From contig CM059585.1 in assembly GCA_030407085.1 (NCBI GenBank), positions 69,048,501 through 69,112,500 on the forward strand: 64,000 bases of DNA, read 5' to 3'. This DNA is from Trichopria drosophilae (taxonomy: Eukaryota > Arthropoda > Insecta > Hymenoptera > Diapriidae). Positions 22,264-33,504 of the stretch are shown here, one piece after another. Position 1 is the first letter of the stretch. Each line of letters begins with the position of its first letter. Below the pieces are notes generated by a model. It was not told the DNA's origin and ran no database searches. It saw only the letters and a list, made by a program, of their open reading frames with translations. A program made the translations under genes and the position numbers.

Positions 22264-23852
22264 ATGGCATCCCTGGTGGGGAAAAATCAAAATTGTGATT
22301 TTCCTAAAAGTGAAAATAAACAGTAGAGTTCGCCGGAAAAATCTCAACTTTCGTCGTTACGACCGCGTCATTTTCGGATTGCGTCATTTTTGTTATTTGC
22401 GTAATCTTGCGATTTTGGAAAACGAAGTCGGTCTCGGGCTTTCCAGCTTCGGGTTCGGTGTCGCGTCCCTCCCCTATTCTATGTTGCAAATATTTAGTAT
22501 TAAGAATTTAGTATTAAGAATAATTAGCATTAAGAATAATTAGTATTAAGAATGAGTAATATTATGAATACTTAGTTAATAATAGGAAATTCCCTATTTT
22601 TCCCTTCCTGAGCTTGAAATTCCCCCGAAACCTTCTAGTTAATGGGAAAGAAAATTGAAAATTTTTATTGCCTAAGAAAAAAAAAATAAGTTGAAAACGA
22701 GAAAACAATATAATTTCGAAAAGAAGTCGTTAATTAGCAACGGTTTATTTTTCGATGAATATTCCTGAAAATAATAAAGTTGTTTTCGCGTTATTTGTTT
22801 ACCTTTCGGGTATCATTTCTATTATTAGGAACGTATGAAACTAAAGTCGTTTTCAATTGTAAATATGATAATGATATTATTTACTGAGTAATAAATTTGA
22901 AAAACCCCAATAATTGGATTAATTTTAAATTTAATAATATTTAATATTCCATTTCGATTTTTCCGAATACCAATAATTAGCAAATCCCAGAATACAGAAA
23001 ACCCAAAACGAAATAAAAGCTACGAATAGTAAGATATTGTTTCAACCCGAGTTCGAAAGGTTTTAATTAACAAAAACCTTTCGAAGTGACCTTGCCACCC
23101 TATGGTGACCTTTCCTTCTAGTATTCCCCGATACAGGTGATAAGAATTTAATAATTATAAACACATGAAAACAAATTTTCGAGTTATTAGTTTTTTTTAA
23201 CGGGCCGCGAACTCGGTCGGGTTTTCGTGGCTAGAGTGACTGCTAAAGTTTTTTTTTATATATACATATGCTTTATTACAAACGAATAGTGGTTTCGATA
23301 ATGTTTTTATTATAAACGAAAGCTGATATGGATATCTCAAGGCGGTGAAACTCTCTTTTTTGTTTTTTTGTTTTGTGGTTTTGAATTGTCACTTACGTTC
23401 TGACCCCCCCCCCCTACTTTTTTCTTTTTTTTTCCTCCTATTTTGGTGTTGGCATACTGCACGTCAAGCCGTTTAGTTTTTTTTTTGGTTTTGCGTTCTG
23501 GATTACCCCTTCTTCGGTCTAGGGGATTCTGTTGAGACATACGGTCGCGAGGTAGAATCTCGCGTTACCCCCACCCTAGAACCGGGGTTAATTAAACCAT
23601 TTCTTTTTGCGCTCCGGGAAATCGTGTCTACTTTTTTTTTTTTTGTTTTGTTTTGTGTGTGACGGAGACAACCCCCCTCCCCCCACCTATCCCCTCCTAT
23701 CTAGTCAATTGCGCTCACTGGATAATTTTGCTTCTTTTTTTTTTGTTTTTTTTTTTGTCTTTTTTGTTTCTCTGCGTGAGTAATGGATACCACCGGTACC
23801 CGGCCCCCCACCTGGTACTTACCCCGGAATTGGGGCAGTTACCCCCACAATC
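22264..23852 (+). other. Gypsy B primer binding site and leader
   Basis: The primer binding site candidate is at 22265-22282. The remaining roughly 1.5 kb is untranslated leader with many homopolymer T and C runs (for example 23405-23416, 23631-23642, 23742-23757). No ORF with recognisable content. Confidence 0.6.
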
Positions 23853-25620
23853 ATGACCCCTACTACTACGTCGACCATGGTGTCAGTCACAACGGCATCG
23901 TCACTCACTATGTTGACAACGACTAATGTCTCCCCCTCGCGAGCCCTGGTACTAAGAATAGCCACCTCGGATCAGCAAATAGCCATCCGGGAGGAAGTAT
24001 GCGCTATCGTAGACCTGCGCGACCTCCTAAGAAGGTGTGATCGTGCAGGGATCCTGATTTCGGGGTCAATAGACGCCATTTGCGATCGTCTCGCTCGCCA
24101 TACCATCAAAACACGGTTCCCCGACACGGAAGTTGTATGGGAACCCGCGGTGGATGGGTGGGTAACTTACCCCCTTTTACCCTATACGAGGCAATAAGTT
24201 GCCCAATAATTGGGAATGTCCTCAATGGCTCGCTCAATGCTACCTATCCCAATTACATGGATTCCGCGGATCCAATGCCCCAACGCGACCGACTTGGTGC
24301 TTTCGCGTTCTCCCCCACCCAGCTCCCTTCCGATAGATCCCGCGCGTTCTATCGTGACCCCCTGACATTCGTAGAGGGCACTTCCGCCTTTTTAGGAACG
24401 GAGTCCTCCTTACCTCACAATTCCCCCCATACACTGCCCCAAATGTCCGATCCGGCGAACGCCCTCTACAATTCCCAAACGGGAGATATTGGGCCACCGA
24501 AAGACACCAGGGGAAATGTACCCTCGTCGGGACCCCAAAACCCCGGTAACCCTCCCCCCGAGGCGGTTGGGGATAATAATCCCCCTCCCCTTTCAGGCAC
24601 AAATAATCGAGACCTCCGGAATGAACCCCGCCACGAGGCCCACAGGTTCGCACCGTGCGAACCCCAAATAGGATCGCGTGATAACTATCCCCCGCCCCCA
24701 CGATTGGGGGAATACCCCCACCGACCCTCGCGTGACAATAATCCCCGGCCAAAGGTTCGGGAAGAGCACCCAGCTCCCCGACCGGGTCAGGTACCGTACT
24801 GGAAACCCCCCTGTTCCCGACAACCTCCTTCCTTTCCCCAACAAACTCCCCACTCTCCGCCCCCACAACCGGTTGATTCCTTCTTCTCCCAGCCCTTGGA
24901 GTTCCCACGAGTCTCCCCTGACCGATCAACCTATCCTGATGACCCACATTCCGACTACCAGCCTCCCCCGACCTCAACCTATCCCCCGCCTCCGCAACCT
25001 TACTATCCTCCCCCATTTCCTTACTCTCAGCAACCACCTCAAGCCTCATCCTACCCCCAACCCTCTTACCAGTACCAATACCCCTCCTATCCCCCCATCC
25101 TTGCGCCACTTGGTGTGCATGATCGAGCCCCTCCTCTGTCAAATCCCCCGGGCAGGACAGCCGTCCATTTCCCGGCGCATTTGACATACAGTCTATTCCC
25201 CAACCTCCCTCCCGGTAGTATTACTCGAGTCGGGCAGCAGCTCCCCTCGGGTAACTCGACATACCACCCCAGCTTGTCTCAGTCCGCTGTTCGTTGGGGG
25301 AAAACCGCCATCGAACACTGGAGGTCACATGGGCCTCGATTCTCGGGCGAGGAAGGTGAGGATGCAGAAGACTTCCTCACCAAACTCGTAGAATATAGCT
25401 CGAGCCGTGACCTCACAGAGGACGACCTCCTCCGTGCCCTCCCCGAAGCTTTCAGAGGCGCAGCCCTAGCCTGGTTCCGGGTAGAACGGAACAGCTGGAG
25501 CTCCTACCCTGGCTTTGTGCGTTATTTTCGGGATGCTTACGGGCAGCGAAGCCCCGAAGCTAGTATTAAACGGGAAATTACGTTAAGGACCCAAGGGCCG
25601 GAGAAACCCATTCGAGAATA
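23853..25620 (+). pseudogene. Gypsy B gag, N-terminal part
   Basis: An ATG at 23853 opens a 114-codon frame with a SAP-like helical segment (LRDLLRRCDRAGILISGSIDAICDRLARH). A frameshift near 24170 passes to a 500-codon frame, very proline-rich at 24480-25130 (runs of PPP, YPPPPQPYYPPPFPY), then a Gag capsid domain: FSGEEGEDAEDFLTKLVEYS, LLRALPEAFRGAALAWFR and FVRYFRDAYG. The frame breaks at 25621, where the foldback inserted, right after KPIREY. The downstream remainder is at 34945. Gag would form the virus-like particle. Confidence 0.85.
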
Positions 25621-25622
25621 TA

Positions 25623-27065
25623 CAGGGTGTCCGAGAACTCCCTAATAATATTATAGGGGTGAATCTTGACATCATTCTGAGCAAAAAAGTTTAATACAAA
25701 ATTTCGATCCGATGCATAGAATTGAATAGATTGAATGAATGGCGAGCGATAATAGTTGACCAATCATAGCGCGCGGTAGGCCCGCCGCCAGGTACGTCTG
25801 TACCAAGAGCGCCGCGGGCGCTATATTCGGCGGCCCCTCTTGCACTTTCCGTATAAGTCGCGTCAGCTGTTTTGCCGAGCAGTCCAAAATGGAGCGTATG
25901 ATGTGCATGATCATTGTCCCTTCCGTGTGTTCTTTTCTCGTCTTTATTCGTCGGGTCGAGTATTGCAAAGTATCGGGTTTCGAATGTATTCGGTATGTTT
26001 CCAGGGAAATAAAAAAGAAAAGAGATTGAATTTAAATAAATGACGTGTTGTGAAGGTGAAGTGTTTATTTTGGCAAGTTAATAGTGTGTGTTGGTTTAAC
26101 CTGTCATTATCTTCCCACATTTCCAATTCCCTAATTTTCATTTAAGAAGATGGCTCTGTTTCATAGTCAAGAAGTATGTAAATTATAAAATGTCAAATCT
26201 TCTTGTGCATAACGCTTGTTCTTAAGTGAAAAGTACTTTAAACGGTATTTCTTGGTAAAAAACTGACATTATTAGTAAGTTATTATTAAGACGGGGAAAA
26301 TAAGATGTACTTCATAAAGTCATTCTTAAATGGTTTCAAGATTCGCATATGTCTTATTAAAGCTATTTTATAATGAAACTCGAGGAAAATAAGTCGAATT
26401 TCTGTAAGATACCTGTAGCTGAAAGCACGATTTAAGCATTTACATTGTTCTTAAGTCAACTTGGACCCCGACTTGGAAAATTCGATTCTTAGGAAAGAAC
26501 ATAAGTATCACTCAACGACTATGACAGATGAGAATCTTATAACCATTTAAGAATTACTTTATGAAGTATATCTCCTTTTACCTGTCTTAAGAATAACTCA
26601 TTTCTTCACTGTGAAATAGAGCTACCATCTTAAGAACTTATTCAAGTAGTACTTCATGGTAAGTACTTCTCACACGACGACTATGAATTCGGGCCTTAAA
26701 TATTGCTTATCTGAGAACAGACTTAAGGCTGTTAGGTAGGTATAAATATGTTATTCGCTTCTCTGTGCAAATAAAAAGAAAGAATGATATTGCGGTCTTT
26801 AGCAAAACGTCTATAGGTAAGTATTATAGCAGTGTTAATGTTACAAAATTGCCATATAAATAATAATTTTGCATGATATTAAACTAATAAAATGTATTAA
26901 TTAATTATAAAATAAATAAGATCTCAAAATCTGTCAAATGTATTTGGCAAAAATTATAGAGGTTACTGACAATTAAAAGATAAAAGTTTTAAAATTTAAA
27001 TAATATTAATGAAAAATTATAACATTAAACGATATTCATTGATATTAAGATATTTTATTTTGCTT
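25623..27065 (+). repeat. Left arm of the 9.3-kb foldback
   Basis: It pairs with 33505-34944. The arm itself contains an inner inverted repeat: 26141 onward (TTTAAGAAGATGGCTCTG, CTTCATAAAGTCATTCTTAAATGG) mirrors sequence ending at about 26637 (CCATTTAAGAATTACTTTATGAAG, GAGCTACCATCTTAAG). A second-order hairpin inside each arm is therefore expected. Confidence 0.9.
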
Positions 27066-27671
27066 CGATAAGTTGGTGGTTGATTTAATTTTCATAATTC
27101 CCATTTCTGGGCTGAGGAGAATCAAAGCGAAGATTTCAACATAAATTCTCCTTAAATTTTTGGTGCGGAATGACTGGACCAACTTAATAAGGCGTGCACA
27201 ACTGTTCATCGAAATGCGAGGTGGTCATTTCGAACATTTGTTATAATTCCTTTTTTTATGTTATAAAATTTATGAATATTTTAAAAATGTTTGAATTATA
27301 TTAAATTCAATGTTAATTTTAACATTAAATTTTGTTATTTATTTAAGCTCTTTGCTTTTTATTTACACTGATTCATACTTAATCTGTACTGCAAAAAATC
27401 ATGCTGTTGTCAATGAATGCTCCTCATATCCAGCATAATTTAATTTTCTTGTTTGTTAATAAAACAATGACTGAAATAACAATAATACATTTAAATTCTT
27501 ATAACATCGATTCAAGTCTCCTAATCGAGTTCGAGATTTCAGAATCTGTGTTGATAAAAATTAAAAATTTTAATTAAGAAAAGCTCTTGAAAAGCAGAAT
27601 ACAACATCTTACTTAATATCAACAAATATCGTTTAATTGTATTATTTTTTTTATTAATATTACTTAAATTT
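27066..27671. other. Unique centre of the foldback, left of the LINE
   Basis: AT-rich with no coding signal. At 27610-27671 it resembles, in direct orientation, the inner end of the right arm (TTAATATCAA..AATATCGTTTAA..TATTACTTAAATTT). With 33283-33380 across the LINE it forms an extra, diverged copy of the arm's inner part. The last 15 bases are the LINE target duplication. Confidence 0.6.
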
Positions 27672-28155
27672 GGGTGCACTTCCGGTAACGTTCGATGACA
27701 CACGCTGTCAAATTACGCTCCAATTTTTGTGTAATATTGTGCTATATTGTCCATTGCATTGTCCCGTGTTAAGTCGTTTGTAAAGCCTGGAAGCCGCCTC
27801 GCAAGATTGCTGCTTAATTTTGGAGTTGTTGCTGAACTGTTTACGTTTTCTCCATTCGACGTGAGTCTGACGTCATCATAACCTCACCCTACTCACCACA
27901 AGGTCGCTGTCAACTTTAAAAAAAAACTGTGCTAGGACGTCCACTACACTATACACTGCCGTTTCTGGGGACAGTGTTCTTTTTTAGTCAGGACTGTATC
28001 AGGATGAGTTTCACGTTTTCAAAACTCAACCGAGTGTATACATACTATTAACACGTGTCCTGTCAAGTTGTGCGCACTTCTTTTGCGCACCTCTGTCGCT
28101 ACTTCCGTAGCTAGTACAATCAAAATCACGTACGGGGCAGCACGTCTCGGGCTCG
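27672..28155 (+). other. LINE 5' untranslated region
   Basis: It begins GGGTGCACTTCCGGTAACG directly after the target duplication. It would be expected to hold an internal promoter, but no motif can be named with certainty. Confidence 0.6.
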
Positions 28156-29207
28156 GTGCTAATGCAACAGGAGGATTCGGACACGCCTTCCCTCTCTCCA
28201 CCGTCTACACCTGTAAGTGCGATTGAGCAGGGGGTGGAGCCGCTAATTACAACTCACTCGCTTACATCAAGAGTAGGGCAGCCCTCGACTGCGTCAAAAT
28301 GGCTCGCATATAGAGACCCGCAAACGAAACCGATTTTGAAGTTTTTCCCGCGCATGAAGCGCGCCTGCTCGCCTGAAACTTCTCCGCCAGTCGATACAAA
28401 AAATTCTGCACCTAAGCGGCGCTGTACTCCGGCAGCAGACCCAAACGTACAGTCCTCAAACAGTATACAGCCCAAATCGAAAATGGAAGGCCAATTAAAA
28501 GAGATGCAAGAGGCAATTATAAGAACCCTGTCCGCAAAGCTGGACGAAAAAATAGATGCTGCGACCAAGACGAACCTAGATGCAATATCGGACCTCAGGA
28601 AAGAGGTTCTCAGTGAGGTTACCACGCTCAAAGCCAAGCTAAAAGAAAAAGATGCCCAGATTGCCGATTTGACCAACGAATTGGAACTTTAGAGTAAGAT
28701 CCAAAAAAAAAGAACATCAAAATTCGTGGGCTAAAAATCTCTGGAGATCCGACTGCTTGTGTCGAAAAATTTTTTGCAGAGGTCTTCGATGTAACCAATG
28801 TGGTCGACACGTCATTTCTTGTCCGGAAAGAACCACCCATCATTCTAGTGGAACTGCTCTCCCATCGTGCCAAGCTCCACATCATGGCCCAGAAGAAGCA
28901 TCTCCTCATGGGCAAGGATATATACATCGACGCTGATCTTACGGCCAGGTAGCGCCGCATCGACTTTCACGCTCGGCAATTAGTCAAGAAGGCAAGAGCT
29001 GACTCTAAAATGGTCGAGCGTCGGTACCAGAAGGTATGTGTAGATGGAGTATGGTACGGCTGGTCGGATGAGGCGGGAGCTTTTACACCGGAAGTGCTAA
29101 CATCGTCTCCTGGTATAGCGGCCGATCTCCAATCTTCTCAGCCAATTTCGACAGAGCCAAGCACATCCCGACTATTTGCCAACCAAACGCGTCAAAAAAA
29201 CGCTTAA
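28156..29207 (+). pseudogene. LINE ORF1 (coiled coil plus RNA-binding), broken
   Basis: ATG at 28156. The N terminus is Ser/Pro-rich with a basic patch (PKRRCTP). A coiled coil with heptads follows at about 28480-28690 (LKEMQEAIIRTLSAKLDEKID, VTTLKAKLKEKDAQIADLTNEL). Then comes an RRM-like segment in a second frame from 28713 (IKIRGLKISGD, VEKFFAEVFDV, IILVEL) and a C-terminal region (IYIDADLTAR, VDGVWYGW). Breaks: TAG 28690-28692, a shift in the nine-A run near 28702-28710, and TAG 28950-28952. This is the layout of L1-type ORF1 proteins, nucleic-acid chaperones of the retrotransposition particle. Confidence 0.8.
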
Positions 29208-29269
29208 CTGCAGCCCCGTACACCAGCTTTAGGGACTGCCGAGTATTCCAGCACACTAGAGCTCACCGG

Positions 29270-32200
29270 TTGGGTTCTTCTCCTCTTACGCCGACGCTTC
29301 CAACTCCTCGTTCTCTACTTCAAGTGGCGCCACCTCCTCTGCAAGATTCTTCGTTTTCTGTCGCTTTTTGGAACATCCATGGTCCACACAACTTTGCAAT
29401 GGCTAGCAAGTGCCAACCGCATGGTACCATGAACTTTTCAGAGACATGGTGTTCCGAGCCATCTACACTTCCTGGGGACCAAAGCGTAGCGAAATTTTCA
29501 GTCCCAGCTACGCGCGAAGGTTCCAGAGGAAGATTTAGCGGCGGATTGTCGATATTTGTTCCGTTGTCGGGGTCACCGGTGCTCATTGAATCCTCCTCGC
29601 ACTGGCTTTGTATATTAATCAGATCTCACCCACTTCCGTTAATTCAAGGCTCATTTTATTTTCCGCCGAATTGTGATTTAGTATCGCTGCTTTCTTCACT
29701 CCAACCCATTCTCGATTCCTTTTCAGTTAAATTTCCGGACAGTATGATTATTTTAGGAGGTGACTTCAACTCGTGGACCGGTGACTTCGACTATGAATGC
29801 GAATTTTCGAACTTATACGAGGAAACTCAGCTCGTAGTTGCCAGGCAAACCTGCGATAACCGTTGTAATGTCCGTGGTAAATGTCTTTATGAATTTATGT
29901 TTAGCAATAACTTTGTACTGTTAAATGGTCGTTCGCTTAGCGATTCACCAGCGCAATTCACTTTTTTAGATTCCAAGGTACGAAGCATTGTTGACTTAGT
30001 CTGGGTCTCCGCCTATCATCTGTACTTGGTGAATGACTTCGTAATAGGATCCGATGGTGGAGGCTCTGACCATTTTCCGGCAATTGCTTCGTTGTCCCTC
30101 TCGTTGCCTAATGTCCAGCCTGCGCCTCATCCTTCGCCTTGCCAAGCACCGAGGTACAAAGGGTCGTGGTCACCTGAGGGCGAGGAAAAACTCGCTAAAA
30201 GACTGACCGAAGTCAACCCATATCTGCAATTTTACGATCACACGTCACAAAGTCCATCTTACGACCTTTTTTGTACGGGTTTGCTTAGTCTTCTTATCCA
30301 GGAGGGCTTAGTAAAACTTGCCAGTTCTTCCGGGGGAAAGTCCAACCCACCACGTTTTTTGCCTCGGTGGTACGATGCGTCCTGCAAATCTGCCGAGAGA
30401 GAAATGAACAGAGCCCTTCACCTCCTTCGGTCGAACAACCACGAGAAATCTTACGAACTCTCCTATTTCGCGGCCAAGAAGAATTTTAGACACACAACGG
30501 TGGAGGCTAAACGTTCTCATGTTTCTCGCTTGGCGGATGCCTTTGCTGAGGTGAGGGACGCCAAGGGTTTCTGGTCTGCGGTTCGGAGGCATAGGCGGGC
30601 TCCTCTCGGAAACTCGTCTGTCCCTCTGGAGGCCTGGTCGGAGCACTTGGGGCTCCTCTACCCACCGAAACCATCGATGCCGCTATCACTCTACGGGACA
30701 CTCGACAAAGACCTCGACGGCCCAATTCTGCCGCAAGAGTTGAGGGAGAGCATGAGGAGATTGAAGCAATAGGGCCGGACGGTATTCCGGCTGAAGCGTG
30801 GAAACTACTCTCGGGTGGTGGTTCTCGTATGTTTTGGACCTATTTAACTTGATTTTAACCAACGAGCTACCGCCCGAAGGGTGGCTGGAGGTCGATCTCT
30901 TTATGCTCTTCAAAAAAGGTGACCGAACCGCCCCCGAAAATTACCGTGCGATTGCCATAATAAATGCATTCACGAAATTGTTCATGCAAGTGCTTGCTGC
31001 GAGACTGGAGAACTGGCTCCCTCAACGTGATATACTACCGGACGAACAAGCCGGTTTTAGAAGAGGACGCTCTGCGGAAGACAACATTTTTATATTAAAC
31101 CCAGCTGTTCAGGTCCAGCTTAGAAAAAAAGCCTCCAAGTGCTACATTCTTTTCGTGGACTTTCGCAGGGCGTTCGACTCTATCCCCACACAAAACTTTG
31201 GCACAAGCTTTTCAGCATTGGGATAAGCGCCAAAATGGTTAGGGGGCTTAAGGCCTTCTACGAGTCTGCCAAATCTTCCATCGTCTGTGCCGCTGGTTCT
31301 ACTGAGCGAGTTAGGGTGACAGAAGGGGTCCTACGGGGAGAAATCTTGAGCCCTTTGCTCTTTATACTGTACATATCCGACATTGTAGCATACTTTCGTA
31401 ACCAAGGCTTGAGAGGCAATGACTACACGATTACTTATGACCTTATGATGTTTCTCTTCGCTGATGATATGGCGATCTTCGCTTATTCTCCTGCTGACTT
31501 AAGAATGAAATTGAGGACGCTCGAGTCCTATTGTAATCTTAACAGCCTTGTAGTAAATACGACTAAGACAAAAATGATTGTGTTTAAAAGAGGTGGTCCT
31601 CTCGATTCCTCCTCTAGACACTTTTACTATAGTAATCAGCAGGTGGAAGTTGCGTCAACGTATCCTTATCTAGGAACAATCGTCTCTTCATCGGCGAGTG
31701 GGCTGAGGGCAACTGAAAACGCTATAGCCAAGACTCGCCAACCTACGGCGGCTGTCTTGGCTATAATGGCTTCAGCTAAATGTGATTCGACCAGTGCTGC
31801 TTTAAAACTATATGGAGCCTCTATTCTGTCCACCTTACTGTATGCTGCGCCCTGTTGGTCCCTCGGCCATCTACGCTCTTTAGAATCCGTCCAGGTCGAA
31901 TTTTTTAAGAAGTGGCTTAAGCTTCCCAAGTCGACGCCGCTATATCTCTTGCGCCTCGAACTAGGGCTTTACTCAATAGCGGTCGAAATAGTGCGCAGAA
32001 CGTTAAACCTTGTGCTCAAGTACCTGCAACAACCACCAAATAGTCTCCCTCGTCTTGGCTTAACCAGGCTCTATGAGCTTAGCTCTAGAGGAAACGACGA
32101 TCCGGCAATGAACTGGTTCTCGAGGTTGAAGTTGATCCTAGGCTCGCCAATCTACAATGCACTCTGGGAGGATCTTTCGGCTGCAAACTGGGAGTCCCAC

Positions 32201-32674
32201 GTAGCGTCTATTTGTGAAGCCTTCGCTACCGCTCAGCGCAATTGTGACCTCCAGCGTTATTTTGAGTCGGATTCGATCCAGATTCCTCTTTTCAGGCAGT
32301 TTTCCGATGGGCTAGCCTCCCTCGCTCCAGAACGCTGCCAGCTCTCTCACTTGCGCTTAAAAATCCAGCTGAGAACCGCTACCATTTTCTCGCGTTCGTT
32401 CTGTGTCGGCAGTACTTTTTATGCCTACAACCCGAGCGGTCCGTGTTCGATTTGAAACTCGGGCGAAAGGGAGACATTAATTCACATCTTGTCCGAATGT
32501 CCCCTCTCCGCTCCCTCAAGATCTATACTCCGACGCAGTGCCATTATAGCAAACTGCACCGACGAAAATATGTTGGCCTTCTTGTTACTCTCTGCCGATC
32601 CTCGTGCTCTAAAGGTCCTCTTTGGATTTGTTAGCTCTTGTTTTACCAGGAGACAATTCCACCTGGAGATGTAG
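29270..32674 (+). pseudogene. LINE ORF2 (endonuclease and reverse transcriptase), broken
   Basis: The APE-type endonuclease occupies 29350-30110: VAFWNIHG, FSETW, IILGGDFNSW and GGSDHFP. Frames change near 30765-30840 and again near 31185, across AIGPDGIPAEAWK, ENYRAIAIINAFTKLF, DEQAGFRRGRS and FVDFRRAFDSI. The third frame (31139 on) has VLRGEILSPLLFILYISDI and the catalytic box FLFADDMAIF at about 31450. A TGA at 32453-32455 interrupts the terminal Cys/His motif, which continues NSGERETLIHILSECP to the stop at 32674. Catalytic residues are kept although the chain is broken. Confidence 0.88.
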
Positions 32675-33267
32675 GCCAGCATGCGAACATGGTAGCTCTG
32701 GGGCCGGTTTTCTCTTTTATTTTCCTGTAATTTTTGTATTGCTCCAGTTTCCTTTTAGACTTGTTGTACATAGTAATTTTAGCGCGAGTTTTTCTTTTTT
32801 AGCGTAATAAAATTTATAGCGTAACGGAATCGTGTGTGTAGCGTTATCTCTATGTATTTTTAGAGCGTGCTTTTTTATGCAACCGTATTAGTAGCACACC
32901 GGATTCGTGGTTAAAGCGTCTTTTATGTATTCTGTAGAACGTATGTTCATTTTCTTTTTTGTAAAAGTATCACTAGCGTACTGGCTTCGTGTGTGCAGCG
33001 TTCTTTTTTGTATTTTTAGCGCGAGTGTTTTTTCTCTTATGTAATTCGTATTAGTGGCGCACCGGATTCTTGTGTACAACGTGCTTTTGTGTATTCTTCA
33101 GAGCGCGTGTCATTTATTTATTTATTCATGAAATTGTAACAGTAGCGTACTGGAATTCGAGTGTACAGTGTTCTATCTATGTATTGTTATATTATTGTTC
33201 GGTGCACTCAACCCTTAAGAATTTCTTGTCATTCATATATGGGAATAAACTTATACTACTACTACTT
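32675..33267 (+). other. LINE 3' untranslated region with repeated motif
   Basis: A loose unit of about 60-120 bases recurs: AGCGTACTGGCTTCGTGTG..CAGCG, GCACACCGGATTCGTGG, GCGCACCGGATTCTTGTG and GCGTACTGGAATTCGAGTG. It ends in an ATAAACTTATACTACTACTACTT tail. Such 3' tandem structure is often what the reverse transcriptase recognises. Confidence 0.6.
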
Positions 33268-33282
33268 ATATTACTTAAATTT

Positions 33283-33504
33283 CGACACTGAAATTATTTG
33301 GTCATCGGTAACCTATACAATTTTTGTCCCATACATCTGACAGGTATCGAGATCCCAAACTCGATTTGGAGACTCGAGACTGAGGCTGGAATTTTTAGTC
33401 GTTGATCAGTGTTCAATCACATATGGGATTATGCAAATCGAGTGCAACCTGTCGTACGAGTGTTACTCAAAATTTTAAATTAAGGTTAAAAAATGCTGCA
33501 GAAA
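33283..33504. other. Unique centre of the foldback, right of the LINE
   Basis: It continues the direct copy of arm sequence started at 27610 (TCATCGGTAACCTATACAATTTTTG, ACATCTGACAGG compared with 33600-33665). No coding content. Confidence 0.55.

Larger units (their letters stand above)
27672..33267 (+). mobile_element. LINE (two-ORF non-LTR retrotransposon), innermost of the nest
   Basis: It is flanked by a perfect 15-bp duplication ATATTACTTAAATTT (27657-27671 and 33268-33282). It has a 5' untranslated region, ORF1 (28156-29207), ORF2 (29270-32674), a roughly 590-bp 3' region and a TACTACTACTACTT tail at 33252-33267 in place of a long poly(A). Full length with few truncations suggests recent insertion, but both ORFs already carry several stops and shifts. 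Clade not assigned; there is no RNase H domain. Confidence 0.92.

Noticed and set aside
24240..25187. 315-codon minus-strand frame opposite gypsy B gag
   Set aside because: Shadow of the proline-rich gag. Proline codons on one strand suppress stops on the other, and the predicted Gly/Arg-rich product has no family.
25838..26043. 67-codon frame present twice (25840 plus, 34535-34738 minus)
   Set aside because: Mirror copies in the foldback arms, opposite to the other mirror ORF. No domain.
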